This document shows positions 26,580 through 35,226 of a DNA stretch of 64,000 nucleotides, piece after piece (positions within the stretch are counted from its first letter, which is position 1; each line of letters begins with the position of its first letter). Below the pieces are notes generated by a model. It was not told the origin of the DNA, did no database searches, and saw nothing but the letters and a program-made list of their open reading frames with translations. The position numbers and the translations under genes were made by a program. The DNA comes from Bacillota bacterium (GTDB lineage: Bacteria > Bacillota > Clostridia > Christensenellales > SZUA-584): NCBI GenBank assembly GCA_023391105.1, contig JAEWBO010000027.1, positions 1-64,000 on the forward strand, in the 5' to 3' direction.

Positions 26580-26593
26580 ATGCACAAAAGAGA

Positions 26594-26628
26594 AAAAGCG
26601 CACGATAAGCCCCACAGTGCGCTTTTTT
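26594..26628 (+). terminator. terminator after hsp20
   Basis: A 10-bp stem AAAAGCGCAC/GTGCGCTTTT with a 13-nt loop and TTTTTT run. Confidence 0.85.
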
Positions 26629-26858
26629 CTTTATAGCAACGAAAAATGTCATTATGAGTGAGTTTTATGAAAGAAGAAACTCTGTATTTGCAGCAAGCTA
26701 TGATTGTATGAATGTGGAGTCATATGTTATGATGGTATAAAATGTAGAAAAACTAGAGCAAGAAGATTTATAAACATTAATAGAAGTTTAATTGCTTAAT
26801 ATCTATATCTAATTGTTTATAGTTAGATAAATACTTTTGCAGAAGGGAATAGCTCATT

Positions 26859-28094
26859 ATGTCGAATTTCCGTCCACGTATGAAGCAAGAAATTGAAGAT
26901 TACTACGCATCTATTCTGGCACCTTTTGCGACTTTGAAACCTAAAGAAGGAAGCAGAAAACATGAGGAACCGAGTAATGAGCTAGATAATCGAGGGTCTT
27001 TTCAAAGAGACAGAGACAGAATAATTCATACAAAAGCTTTTCGACGGCTTATGTATAAAACTCAGGTTTTTGTCAATCATGAAGGTGACCATTTTAGGAC
27101 GAGACTTACACATACCCTAGAAGTCGCACAGTTTGCTAGAGGTTTATGCAAATCACTTGCGTTAAATGAAGATTTGGCTGAAGCAATAGCATTAGGCCAC
27201 GATTTAGGGCATACACCTTTTGGGCACGCTGTTGAAAGGTACTTTGATAAAGAATTAAACAAAAGAGAGCTTGGGAGATTTTATCATAACGAACAGAGTG
27301 TCAGGGTTGTAGACTATCTTGAAAGAAGAGAAGAAGACGAAGATGGACTAAATCTAACTTATGAAGTTAGAGAAGGAATTCTTAAACATAATGGGGATCG
27401 AAGCGGTATCTATAAAGATTTAAATCCCTTGTTACCCTGTTCAAGTTTGGAAGGACAAGCGGTGTCAATCGTAGACACTATTGCATATTTGTGTCACGAT
27501 CTTGAGGATGGTATAAAATCTGGAATCGTTGAGCGATCAATAAAGAACAATCCCGATATTAAACATAACTTTGATGAACTTTGTGAACTTGTAAGAGAGC
27601 ATACGGATGTAAATATCCACACAGGTCAATATAAGGAGACATATTTTATTAGGCAGCTAATACATAAATTAATTCAAAAGCTTACTGAGGATAGTTGTTA
27701 TAATATCGATAATAAAAGAATTAAAACACTGGCTGATGTCGAAAAATCAGTAGCATCTAATGATACAATAATTAAATTTTCTAAAAAAAATAACGATTTT
27801 TTCAAGGCGTTCAAGAAATTAATATATGAAAATGTTTATGGCTCCCAAACGATAGTAACTATGGACAGTAAAGCCATTACCCTTGCAAGCAATTTATTGA
27901 ATGCATATGCTAATAACCCAAAACTACTTCCTCCGCAATGGTTTTATAAATATAACCATATTACTAGAGATGAAGAATATCAAGGTGTAGAATCGAATGA
28001 ACTTAGAGTGATTTGTGATCATATATCAAGTATGACAGATCGTTATGCAATAGAAGAAAATGATCGACTTTTTAACCCTGCAGTGAAGATTTGA
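26859..28094 (+). CDS. dgt: dGTP triphosphohydrolase-like HD enzyme
   Basis: 411 residues. HD-domain features: RDRDRIIHTKAFRRLMYKTQVF, TRLTHTLEVAQ (His85), HDLGHTPFGHAVE (His114-Asp115, His118), the HNEQSVRVVDYLE loop, and YLCHDLEDG (His-Asp). These match the dNTP triphosphohydrolase family, which converts dGTP to deoxyguanosine and triphosphate. The gene and its neighbour are markedly more AT-rich than flanking genes and look acquired. dGTPases can act in nucleotide balance or in anti-phage nucleotide depletion; the sequence alone does not decide. Confidence 0.88.
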   Translation: MSNFRPRMKQEIEDYYASILAPFATLKPKEGSRKHEEPSNELDNRGSFQRDRDRIIHTKAFRRLMYKTQVFVNHEGDHFRTRLTHTLEVAQFARGLCKSLALNEDLAEAIALGHDLGHTPFGHAVERYFDKELNKRELGRFYHNEQSVRVVDYLERREEDEDGLNLTYEVREGILKHNGDRSGIYKDLNPLLPCSSLEGQAVSIVDTIAYLCHDLEDGIKSGIVERSIKNNPDIKHNFDELCELVREHTDVNIHTGQYKETYFIRQLIHKLIQKLTEDSCYNIDNKRIKTLADVEKSVASNDTIIKFSKKNNDFFKAFKKLIYENVYGSQTIVTMDSKAITLASNLLNAYANNPKLLPPQWFYKYNHITRDEEYQGVESNELRVICDHISSMTDRYAIEENDRLFNPAVKI

Positions 28095-28106
28095 GGTAAA
28101 AATACT

Positions 28107-28700
28107 ATGAATAAACTACTAGGCTTTTATGAATTGCAAAGTTCAGGACTGCCAACTGTACCGTGGAAAAAATTTGAACACGATACTAAGCTAGATGACT
28201 CTATTCTTTGGACTATACGATCGGCAGTATGGGTAGGGGATGATCTTCACTTGCCGAGAAAAGTAGGTGCTAAGGCGGATGAAGCTGAAGAGTATGCTGA
28301 AAATTTAATTAGAACATTAGGAGAAGAGATTATAGTAATATATTATCCATATTTTATTGCTGAAAAAAGTGGTGTATTGGAAGTTGCTGACCACAGATTG
28401 GTTATTGAAGCTGCAAAAGATGACTTGTGGAACTTAGTTACTTACAATAAAATAGACGTTTCAATACATATCGATAGCAGATTTAATATAGATTTCGTTG
28501 GCGATAGAAATTTCCTAACAAATGAGGAAGTCGATGAATTAATGAAGTATTCAGATATTGTTAAGAGAAAATACAAGGATATTTTATTTGAATCAAAGTC
28601 CGTATTTTTGGAATGGAGCTTTGCCTATGAATCAGATTTAGATAAAAGAAAAGTAGGAAATAGAAAATTAGTATTCTATGAATTAAGAAGCGTCGGATGA
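28107..28700 (+). CDS. unidentified protein encoded with the dGTPase
   Basis: 197 residues, start 12 nt after the dGTPase stop. Features: FYELQSSGLPTVPWKKFE at the N-terminus, LDDSILWTIRSAVWVGDDLHLPRKVGA, IIVIYYPYFIAEKSGVLEV, and IEAAKDDLWNLVTYNKIDV. These phrases look like a nucleotide- or phosphate-binding N-terminal module such as those in PEP-synthase-like enzymes, but I do not recognise a named family. AT-rich like its partner, and probably co-transcribed with it. Confidence 0.65.
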   Translation: MNKLLGFYELQSSGLPTVPWKKFEHDTKLDDSILWTIRSAVWVGDDLHLPRKVGAKADEAEEYAENLIRTLGEEIIVIYYPYFIAEKSGVLEVADHRLVIEAAKDDLWNLVTYNKIDVSIHIDSRFNIDFVGDRNFLTNEEVDELMKYSDIVKRKYKDILFESKSVFLEWSFAYESDLDKRKVGNRKLVFYELRSVG

Positions 28701-28873
28701 TGCTTACCAATCTTTTATTTGAAAATAATACATTTACCATAAACATAGATACCCATTAGCGACTGGAAACCCGATCTATATCTGAAATTGAAAAACATCG
28801 CAAGCACCGGCTATCGACCTCGCGGCGCGCATTGATATCAAAAGCCCAAGCGCATTATGCTAATATAAGGTAG

Positions 28874-28892
28874 GGGCGACCATTGGTCGCCC
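28874..28892. repeat. short hairpin repeat GGGCGACC/GGTCGCCC
   Basis: An 8-bp perfect inverted repeat with ATT loop, preceded by GGTAGG. The same design recurs at 45654-45681 (TAGGGGTCGG...CCGACCCTA). It is probably a small dispersed repeat; no T-run on the plus strand. The rest of the gap 28701-28995 shows nothing recognisable. Confidence 0.4.
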
Positions 28893-28995
28893 GCTTGTCT
28901 TAAATCACAAAGCTCATCGCAGTATCAAACAACAGTTGCGTGCGCTCACAGGCCGCCCTTGCAGTCAGAAAAGCTATTTTGGTAACAACATATGC

Positions 28996-30183
28996 TTAAG
29001 GTTGTCCGTTTCGCCTCAGTGAATCGATGAACTGGCGCGCAATGCGGGGCGAACGCCCGGCGCTTGCGAAGCGCTCTGCCTCGAGATCGAGCAGCGCATC
29101 GTCCATCTGTATAGCATAATCGTCCTTAAGTGCGTGAACGATGTCAAGATACGTCTTTTTGTCGGGCTTGAAAAAGCCGACGGTCAGCCCGAAACGATGG
29201 GAGAGGGAGCAAAGCTCCTGTATCGTTTCGTTGCGGTGAATGTCATCGCCCTCGCGGTCGGAAAATAGCTCCTTGACCATGTGCCGCCTGTTGCTCGTGG
29301 CATAGATGACGATGTTGGTCGCCTTGGCAGACACGGAGCCTTCCAGCACAGCCTTGAGCGCGTTAAAGTCGTCGTTTTGCTGAGTGAACGACAGATCGTC
29401 GATAAACAATATGAACTTTAGCGGGCTTTGGCTCAGCGTCTCCACAATGGTGGGGATCTCTCCGAACTGCTGCTTGCCGATTTCAATCAGCCGCAGTCCC
29501 TGATCGCGGTATTCGTTGACGATGGCTTTGACCGTGGACGATTTGCCGGTGCCCGCGTCGCCGTAAAGCAGCGCGTTGGCGGCAGGCTTGCCCTCAAGCA
29601 GCGCCATCGTGTTTCCGATGACGGCTTTTTTCTGGCGTTCGTAGCCTTTTAAGTCGGCAAGACGAATGGGGTCTGGGCAAGTGACGGGCACGATATTGCT
29701 GTTCTTAACACGTAGCATAAAATGCTTCGCGTAAATTCCGTGGCCATGGGTGGCAATGCTATCCATGTGGCGCGCATACGCTTCGGTAAAATCCGAATTG
29801 CTGTTTTGCCAATCGGGCAGGAAGCCGTCAAAGCGGATGTGCGCACGGATATCGGCGGATTTGAGCTGTGCGACGGTTTGAAGCACAGCAAGCTCGTTTT
29901 TCAAGCACACCTCCAAGGTGTCGTCGACAGGCTGCTTTTGTGCGCGCTTTTGCACGTATATGTTGTCGTCCTCGATGATGCGCGTCCAGACGTAGTCGGT
30001 CAGATTCGTGCCATGAGCAAACAGCGCGGCGGAAAAATCAGCATAGCGCGAGACCTGTTCTGTGGCAGGCAGGGCTTCGGACTGGAGCAGCGCAGATAGC
30101 CTTGTAAAAACGTCGTCTTTAAGCAGACGGCGGAATATGACGAGTGAACAAAGGCTCAGCTGGGTGTTTGAAAAATCGGTCAA
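28996..30183 (-). CDS. DUF815-family AAA-type ATPase
   Basis: 395 residues, start TTG at 30183 with AAAGGAAG upstream. The N-terminal half is helical; the C-terminal half is an AAA module with Walker A GDAGTGKSS (about 210-218), Walker B ILFIDDLSF (about 256-264), and sensor-like YATSNRRHM. The conserved sequence LKGYERQKKAVIGNTMALLEGKPAANALLYG is typical of DUF815 proteins. The cellular role is unknown. It is followed on the same strand only by its own end; the YbaK gene lies upstream in the same direction, 20 bp away. Confidence 0.88.
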   Translation of the reverse strand: MTDFSNTQLSLCSLVIFRRLLKDDVFTRLSALLQSEALPATEQVSRYADFSAALFAHGTNLTDYVWTRIIEDDNIYVQKRAQKQPVDDTLEVCLKNELAVLQTVAQLKSADIRAHIRFDGFLPDWQNSNSDFTEAYARHMDSIATHGHGIYAKHFMLRVKNSNIVPVTCPDPIRLADLKGYERQKKAVIGNTMALLEGKPAANALLYGDAGTGKSSTVKAIVNEYRDQGLRLIEIGKQQFGEIPTIVETLSQSPLKFILFIDDLSFTQQNDDFNALKAVLEGSVSAKATNIVIYATSNRRHMVKELFSDREGDDIHRNETIQELCSLSHRFGLTVGFFKPDKKTYLDIVHALKDDYAIQMDDALLDLEAERFASAGRSPRIARQFIDSLRRNGQP

Positions 30184-30203
30184 AGCGAAGCTTCCTTTCT
30201 ATG

Positions 30204-30689
30204 TCAGTATGCGGCAGTGATATCGGCCACTTCGCAGTTCACCACACGGATCAAATCGGCGGGACTGAGTTCAATCTGCAACCCCAGCTTACCCGCGCTC
30301 ACCACGATGGTGCTCTGCGCTTCGCAAGCGCTGTCGACGACCGTGCGGTATGCTTTCTTCATGCCGATGGGTGAGCAGCCGCCGCGTATGTAGCCTGTAA
30401 TCTTGTTAATGTCGGCCACTTTGATCATTTCGACGGACTTTTCGCCCACGGCCTTGGCCGCGGCCTTTAGGTTGAGTTCCTCCGCGACAGGGATCACGAA
30501 TACATAGTAAACGCGGCTAGCGCCCTGCGCGACAAGCGTCTTAAATACCTTCTCAACCGGCTTTCCTGTTTTCTTTGCGACAGATACGCCATCGATAAAA
30601 CCGTCGCTGTGGTCGTAGGCGTATTGGTTGTAGCTGATGCCAGCTTTGTCGAGCAGTCGCATGGCGTTTGTTTTGGTGTTGCTGGACAC
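30204..30689 (-). CDS. ybaK: Cys-tRNA(Pro)/Cys-tRNA(Cys) deacylase, YbaK/EbsC family
   Basis: 161 residues from GTG 30689 with GAGG 9 nt upstream; a GTG at 30704 overlaps the ribosome site. The YbaK fold is shown by VFKTLVAQGASRVYYVFVIPVAEELNLKAAAKAVGEKSVEMI, the conserved GYIRGGCSPIGMKK loop, and the C-terminal ELSPADLIRVV. It hydrolyses mischarged Cys-tRNA(Pro). Probably in one transcript with the DUF815 ATPase. Confidence 0.92.
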   Translation of the reverse strand: MSSNTKTNAMRLLDKAGISYNQYAYDHSDGFIDGVSVAKKTGKPVEKVFKTLVAQGASRVYYVFVIPVAEELNLKAAAKAVGEKSVEMIKVADINKITGYIRGGCSPIGMKKAYRTVVDSACEAQSTIVVSAGKLGLQIELSPADLIRVVNCEVADITAAY

Positions 30690-31042
30690 AGTCTTTTTCC
30701 TCACAAATGGTTAAATCTATCATGCTATTATACACGAAAGATGTGTAAAGAAAAAGAGAGCGGATTTATAAGGGAAGTCCTGATTAATTCGGTATACGCC
30801 TGAGCGGCTGTTTTCGCACCCTGCTATGCCACTAACATCTGTGAAATGTATAAGCATGTTGTCTGTATCTCGTCCTTGAAACACTGACCGCTCAAATGCT
30901 ATAATCCGTGTAGCAATCGCCATTAACGGAGATTGCTCCAAATAGAATTCCACCCCAAAAAGCCCCGCTTTTCGGGGATACCGAAATGAAAACGGCGGCC
31001 TTTTTGGCTGCCCGGAAGCATAAAATGTGATAAGGAGCACCC
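30690..31042. other. 353-bp intergenic region upstream of tex
   Basis: No gene visible. It contains a sigma-A promoter at 30876-30905 and two GC-rich hairpins, CCCCG/CGGGG around 30962-30977 and GCGGCC/GGCTGC around 30995-31013, in the leader before AAGGAG and the tex ATG. Confidence 0.55.
30876..30905 (+). promoter_or_regulatory. sigma-A promoter of tex
   Basis: TTGAAA (30876-30881), 18-nt spacer, perfect TATAAT (30900-30905). It lies about 140 nt upstream of the ATG. Confidence 0.6.
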
Positions 31043-33187
31043 ATGACCAATATCGCACGTCAGATCGCCAAAGAGCTGCAAATCAAGGAATCGCAGGCGC
31101 AGAGCGCCATTTCACTGCTCGATCAGGGCAACACTGTGCCGTTTATCGCGCGTTACAGAAAAGAAGTGACGGAATCACTCACGGACGAAACGCTGCGGGA
31201 GCTGGCCGACAGGTTGACTTATCTGCGCAAGCTCGCGGAACGCAAGGAAGAAGTGATCCGCCTGATCGACGAGCAGGGCAAATTGACGGATGAGCTAAAG
31301 GCCAAAATCGGGGCCGCGCAAGGTGTCACCGAGGTGGACGATATCTATCGTCCGTTCCGCCCCAAACGGCGCACACGCGCCACGATTGCAAAGGAAAAGG
31401 GCTTAGAGCCGCTGGCTGAGCTGATCTGGCAGCAGCAGACGAGTGACGCGGACATCGATGAACTGGCAAAGAATTATATTGACGCGGAAAAAGACGTGGA
31501 AAGCGCCGAGGCCGCGGTGGCAGGGGCGAAGGATATCATCGCCGAGATGATTTCCGACGACGCCGATCTGCGAGGCAAGCTGCGCGCCTTGCTGCGGCGC
31601 AGCGGTATGATCGTTTCCAAAGCGGCGGTGAAGGAAAGCACCGTCTATGATATGTATTACGACTTTTCTGAGCCGGTGGCGAAGCTTGTACCTCACCGTG
31701 TGCTTGCATTAAATCGCGGCGAAAAGGAAAAGGTATTAAACGTCAAGATTGAGGCCGAGGAAGAAGAAGCGGTGGCGCTGATGCATAGAAATGTGTTCAA
31801 GCCGCGCTGGCAAAGCGCATATCTGCAGGCGACGATTGAGGACGCGTATAAACGACTGATTTTCCCGTCCATAGAGCGCGAGATAAGAAACGAGTTTACC
31901 GAAGCCGCTGAGGAACAGGCGATCAGGGTGTTCGGCGAGAACTTAAAAAATCTGCTGCTTGTGGCACCTGTGCACGGCAAAACGGTACTCAGCTTAGACC
32001 CCGGCTTTCGCACGGGCAACAAGGTAGCTGTGGTGGACCCAACGGGTAAGGTGCTGGAAACTGGTGTGGTGTACATGACGCTGGAACATCATGACACCGC
32101 AAAAGCCAAGGACTATTTAAAAAAGCTTATTGAAAAGCACAATGTGGATATCATCGCCATCGGCAACGGTACGGCCTCCAAGGAGACCGAGGCCGTGGTG
32201 GCCGAGCTCATCAAGACGCTGCCAAGGCAAGTTTATTACCTTGTTGTGAGCGAAGCGGGCGCATCGGTGTATTCGGCGTCGAAGCTGGGCACTGAAGAAT
32301 TCCCCGAGTTTGACGTGGCCCTGCGCAGTGCGGTATCCATCGCGCGGCGGCTTCAGGATCCGCTTGCGGAGCTCGTGAAGATCGATCCCAAGGCCATCGG
32401 CGTGGGTCAGTATCAGCACGATGTCAACCAGAAAAGGCTCGAGGAAATGCTGGGTGGTGTGGTGGAAGACTGCGTGAACGCTGTCGGTGTCGATCTCAAC
32501 ACGGCATCGCCGTCATTGCTGAAATATATTTCGGGCATTTCATCCGCCGTGGCCAAAAGCATCGTCGAAATGCGCGAAACGCAGGGTCAGTTTCAGAGCC
32601 GCGCGCAGCTTAAAAAGGTGCGCGGGCTGGGCGGCAAAGCGTTTGAGCAGTGCGCGGGTTTCCTGCGCATACCCGGCGGAAAGAACATACTCGACAACAC
32701 CGCCATTCATCCGGAATCTTACGACGCGGTAAACCGGCTGCTCGACAAGCAGGGGGTGCGCTTGACGCAGGATAAGGACTTAGAACCGCTGCGCGCGCAG
32801 ATGAGCAGTTGGAACGTCTCTTCACTTGCGCTCACGATCGGTATCGGCGAGCCCACGCTCAAGGATATACTTGAAGAGCTTAAAAAACCGGGGCGAGACC
32901 CGCGTGATGCGTTTGAGCAGCCTGTATTCCGATCCGATGTGATGCATCTTGAAGATTTAAAAGAGGGCATGGTGCTAACGGGCACGGTGCGCAACGTGAT
33001 CGACTTCGGCGCGTTTGTGGACATCGGCGTGCATCAGGACGGCCTTGTTCATATTTCGCAGCTTGCCGACAGGTTTGTCAAGCATCCGATGGATGTGGTG
33101 AAAACGGGCGATATCGTTAAGGTGCGTGTGCTCAGCGTGGATGCGAACAAAAAGAGAATTGCATTGACAATGAAAAATGTAAATTGA
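31043..33187 (+). CDS. tex: Tex-family RNA-binding transcription accessory protein
   Basis: 714 residues, the usual Tex size. Order: N-terminal helical Tex domain (1-190; IARQIAKELQIKESQ), YqgF-like RNase H-fold domain (about 315-445, LSLDPGFRTGNKVAVVD), helix-hairpin-helix pair (about 490-555, VDLNTASPSLLKYISGIS), and C-terminal S1 RNA-binding domain (about 635-705, EGMVLTGTVRNVIDFGAFVDIG). It binds nucleic acid and RNA polymerase elongation complexes. AAGGAG precedes ATG. Confidence 0.97.
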   Translation: MTNIARQIAKELQIKESQAQSAISLLDQGNTVPFIARYRKEVTESLTDETLRELADRLTYLRKLAERKEEVIRLIDEQGKLTDELKAKIGAAQGVTEVDDIYRPFRPKRRTRATIAKEKGLEPLAELIWQQQTSDADIDELAKNYIDAEKDVESAEAAVAGAKDIIAEMISDDADLRGKLRALLRRSGMIVSKAAVKESTVYDMYYDFSEPVAKLVPHRVLALNRGEKEKVLNVKIEAEEEEAVALMHRNVFKPRWQSAYLQATIEDAYKRLIFPSIEREIRNEFTEAAEEQAIRVFGENLKNLLLVAPVHGKTVLSLDPGFRTGNKVAVVDPTGKVLETGVVYMTLEHHDTAKAKDYLKKLIEKHNVDIIAIGNGTASKETEAVVAELIKTLPRQVYYLVVSEAGASVYSASKLGTEEFPEFDVALRSAVSIARRLQDPLAELVKIDPKAIGVGQYQHDVNQKRLEEMLGGVVEDCVNAVGVDLNTASPSLLKYISGISSAVAKSIVEMRETQGQFQSRAQLKKVRGLGGKAFEQCAGFLRIPGGKNILDNTAIHPESYDAVNRLLDKQGVRLTQDKDLEPLRAQMSSWNVSSLALTIGIGEPTLKDILEELKKPGRDPRDAFEQPVFRSDVMHLEDLKEGMVLTGTVRNVIDFGAFVDIGVHQDGLVHISQLADRFVKHPMDVVKTGDIVKVRVLSVDANKKRIALTMKNVN

Positions 33188-33195
33188 GGTTTGAT

Positions 33196-33870
33196 ATGAA
33201 GCTAGCGGTGTTTGATTTTGACGGTACGCTGTTTCCCAAGGATACGCTGCCGTTCCTGCTGAGGCAATGGCGCATTCAAAAAATGTCGCGGTTAAAGCTT
33301 ATTGCCATATCCGCGTCGGTGGGCGGCATGTATATGCGCTACAAGCTCGGGCTTTGTACCGGCCAGTCACGAGAGCATATTCGCCGCAAGGCCATGCAGC
33401 GTTTTACGCCGATATTTAACCGTATGAGCAAAAAAGATGTGGACGCGTTCTTTGAACGCTGCGCCAAGCTCATACTGCCGCAGCTAAATACCGTTGTTGT
33501 CGATGAAATGAAGAAAGCAAAGGCGGAAGGGTTTCATACGGTGCTGCTCTCAGGCGGCTACCAGCGGCTTATGGACTTTGTGGGCGCTTCGCTCGGCTTT
33601 GATACCGTGATCGCCACGGCGCTCCATTACAAGGGCGGCTGTGTGGATGCACAGCAGCCGCTGGACATTGTGTGCGGCGATGACAAGGCGAGCCACCTTC
33701 GCAATAAGCTTAACGCTGGGGATGTGAACTGGGAGGCGAGCACCGCCTACGCCGACAGTCTGTCGGATTTGTCTATATTGAATCTTGTCGGAACCCCTGT
33801 CGCGGTAAACCCCGACCCGGAGCTTAAAAACAAGGCAGAAAAGGCTGGCTGGCGATTGCTGATCTGCTAG
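33196..33870 (+). CDS. HAD-superfamily hydrolase, subfamily IB
   Basis: 224 residues. Catalytic motif I FDFDGTLF (6-13), motif II LLSGGYQRLMDFV, and motif III YADSLSDLSIL. The helical cap and the long basic N-terminal part match HAD-IB enzymes related to phosphoserine phosphatase. The substrate is unknown. The start at ATG 33196 is nine bases after the tex stop. Its 3' end overlaps the convergent MBL gene by 4 nt. Confidence 0.88.
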   Translation: MKLAVFDFDGTLFPKDTLPFLLRQWRIQKMSRLKLIAISASVGGMYMRYKLGLCTGQSREHIRRKAMQRFTPIFNRMSKKDVDAFFERCAKLILPQLNTVVVDEMKKAKAEGFHTVLLSGGYQRLMDFVGASLGFDTVIATALHYKGGCVDAQQPLDIVCGDDKASHLRNKLNAGDVNWEASTAYADSLSDLSILNLVGTPVAVNPDPELKNKAEKAGWRLLIC

Positions 33871-34490
33871 CGGATGAAAAGCGGCTCTCCCTCGCGCAAA
33901 ACCGGCTGGCCATGAGAGGGGCATATCCAATTAAAATCGCAGGATGCTATTTTCTTTACCGATTCGAGCATTTTGTCATAGTTCCAGTCCCACAAGGCGG
34001 GGTAGGGGATCAAATGCCCTTTTTTGTTTTCTAACAGATCGCCTGCGAACAACACACGATCGAATATGAAGCAGACATGGCCCGGCGTGTGTCCCGGCGT
34101 GGGAACCACTTCAATGCCGCATATGCTATCTCCCGTAAAAGCGTGAATATTAGTCGGCTTGCTTCGCATCGTTTTACCGATATATTTCTTGAAGCTGTGT
34201 CGCGGCTTTTCTCCCGTGATGTATGGGATATCCTCTGCGGAAGCCCAAAGTTTTGCGCCCGTGAGCTCTTGGAGCTTCGCAGCGTTGCCGATATGATCCA
34301 CATCGTGATGTGTAAAAAGAATGTGTTTTATGTCCGTAAGCGTCACACCCATGGCGCTTATTGCGCGCAGAACCTGGCCGCGCTGAAAAGGCATGCCTGT
34401 ATCAATAAGCACCGGTTCGGGTGTGTAAACAAGAAAAATGCGGCTGAACTTTATGCCGTCCAGCATATGAACCTTGTCTGTAATCTTCAT
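33867..34490 (-). CDS. metallo-beta-lactamase-fold hydrolase
   Basis: 207 residues. Zinc ligands: HHDVDHIG (motif HxHxDH in the HHDVDH variant, about 60-66), TPGHTPGHVCFIF (about 131-138), LFAGDLL (about 148) and CPSHGQPV near the C-terminus. A glyoxalase-II-like broad family; substrate unknown. GAGGT precedes ATG. Next to the PadR gene on the same strand, which might regulate it (inference). Confidence 0.9.
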   Translation of the reverse strand: MKITDKVHMLDGIKFSRIFLVYTPEPVLIDTGMPFQRGQVLRAISAMGVTLTDIKHILFTHHDVDHIGNAAKLQELTGAKLWASAEDIPYITGEKPRHSFKKYIGKTMRSKPTNIHAFTGDSICGIEVVPTPGHTPGHVCFIFDRVLFAGDLLENKKGHLIPYPALWDWNYDKMLESVKKIASCDFNWICPSHGQPVLREGEPLFIR

Positions 34491-34538
34491 AACACATACC
34501 TCATTAATAAATAATTGACACCATAGTCAATGATATGC

Positions 34539-35087
34539 TTACTTGTTCAGTTCTTCGATGCATTCCTGCGCCCAAGTGATTGTCGTGTTTAAGTTCATGG
34601 CTGCGCGACGCAGTATAAGCTTCCAGTAAAGCTCCTCGCCCCCGAACAATGCGAGCTTTTGTACGTAATAATCCGTCAGACTTAGAAAGCGGCTCACTTC
34701 ATCGAGCTGCTGCTTTTTTTCCACGATCAGTCTTTCGAACTGTATGATAAGCTCGTCCTTGGTGAGATTGGAGCCAAAGAAAAGCCGCAGGCTGAATTCG
34801 TCACGTTTCTCCTTGGACAGCTTTTCTGGGAAATTTGTGATCCATTGCTTGAAAGCCAGCCTGCCCGCTTCTGTGATGCTATACACACGTTTATCAGGCC
34901 GGTCTGACTGTGGCTGTATCGATGAGCTGACATATTGCTTTTCTTCGAGCGTGTTGAGTTCACGGTATATCTGGCTCATGCTCGCATACCAAAAGTTGCG
35001 GATAGAGTCGTCGAACATCTTTTTTAGATCATACCCTGTGACGTCGTGATAATTCAAGAGTCCGAGTATGGCGTAACGCAATGCCAT
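34539..35087 (-). CDS. PadR-family transcriptional regulator
   Basis: 182 residues. N-terminal winged helix with the PadR signature LRYAILGLLNYHDVTGYDLKKMFD and the wing sequence QSDRPDKRVYSITEAGRLAFKQW; C-terminal helical dimerisation domain (95-180). A palindrome overlapping its putative promoter (35122-35137) is the likely autoregulatory operator. Confidence 0.93.
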   Translation of the reverse strand: MALRYAILGLLNYHDVTGYDLKKMFDDSIRNFWYASMSQIYRELNTLEEKQYVSSSIQPQSDRPDKRVYSITEAGRLAFKQWITNFPEKLSKEKRDEFSLRLFFGSNLTKDELIIQFERLIVEKKQQLDEVSRFLSLTDYYVQKLALFGGEELYWKLILRRAAMNLNTTITWAQECIEELNK

Positions 35088-35121
35088 ATCAAATCATCCT
35101 TTTTGTTCATATTCTACTTGT

Positions 35122-35137
35122 TGTATAATATTATACA
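35122..35137. promoter_or_regulatory. palindromic operator/promoter of the padR gene
   Basis: A perfect 16-bp AT-only-centred palindrome (T-GTATAAT-ATTATAC-A) about 35 nt upstream of the PadR start. It contains TATAAT-like hexamers in both orientations, so repressor binding would block transcription. Assigned to PadR by position. Confidence 0.45.
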
Positions 35138-35167
35138 TGTGGAATAATGTCAACGTTTATGAACAAC

Positions 35168-35195
35168 AAAAAGACGCTGACCTATCGGCTTTCAG
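35168..35195 (-). terminator. terminator of the LysM/GH18 gene
   Basis: On the minus strand: GCGCTGA ... TCAGCGT stem followed by CTTTTTG, 35 nt after the stop of the gene at 35227. The A-run on the other side makes it possibly bidirectional. Confidence 0.7.
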
Positions 35196-35226
35196 CGCCT
35201 TTCTTTTATGAATTGGGAACAGTGAA

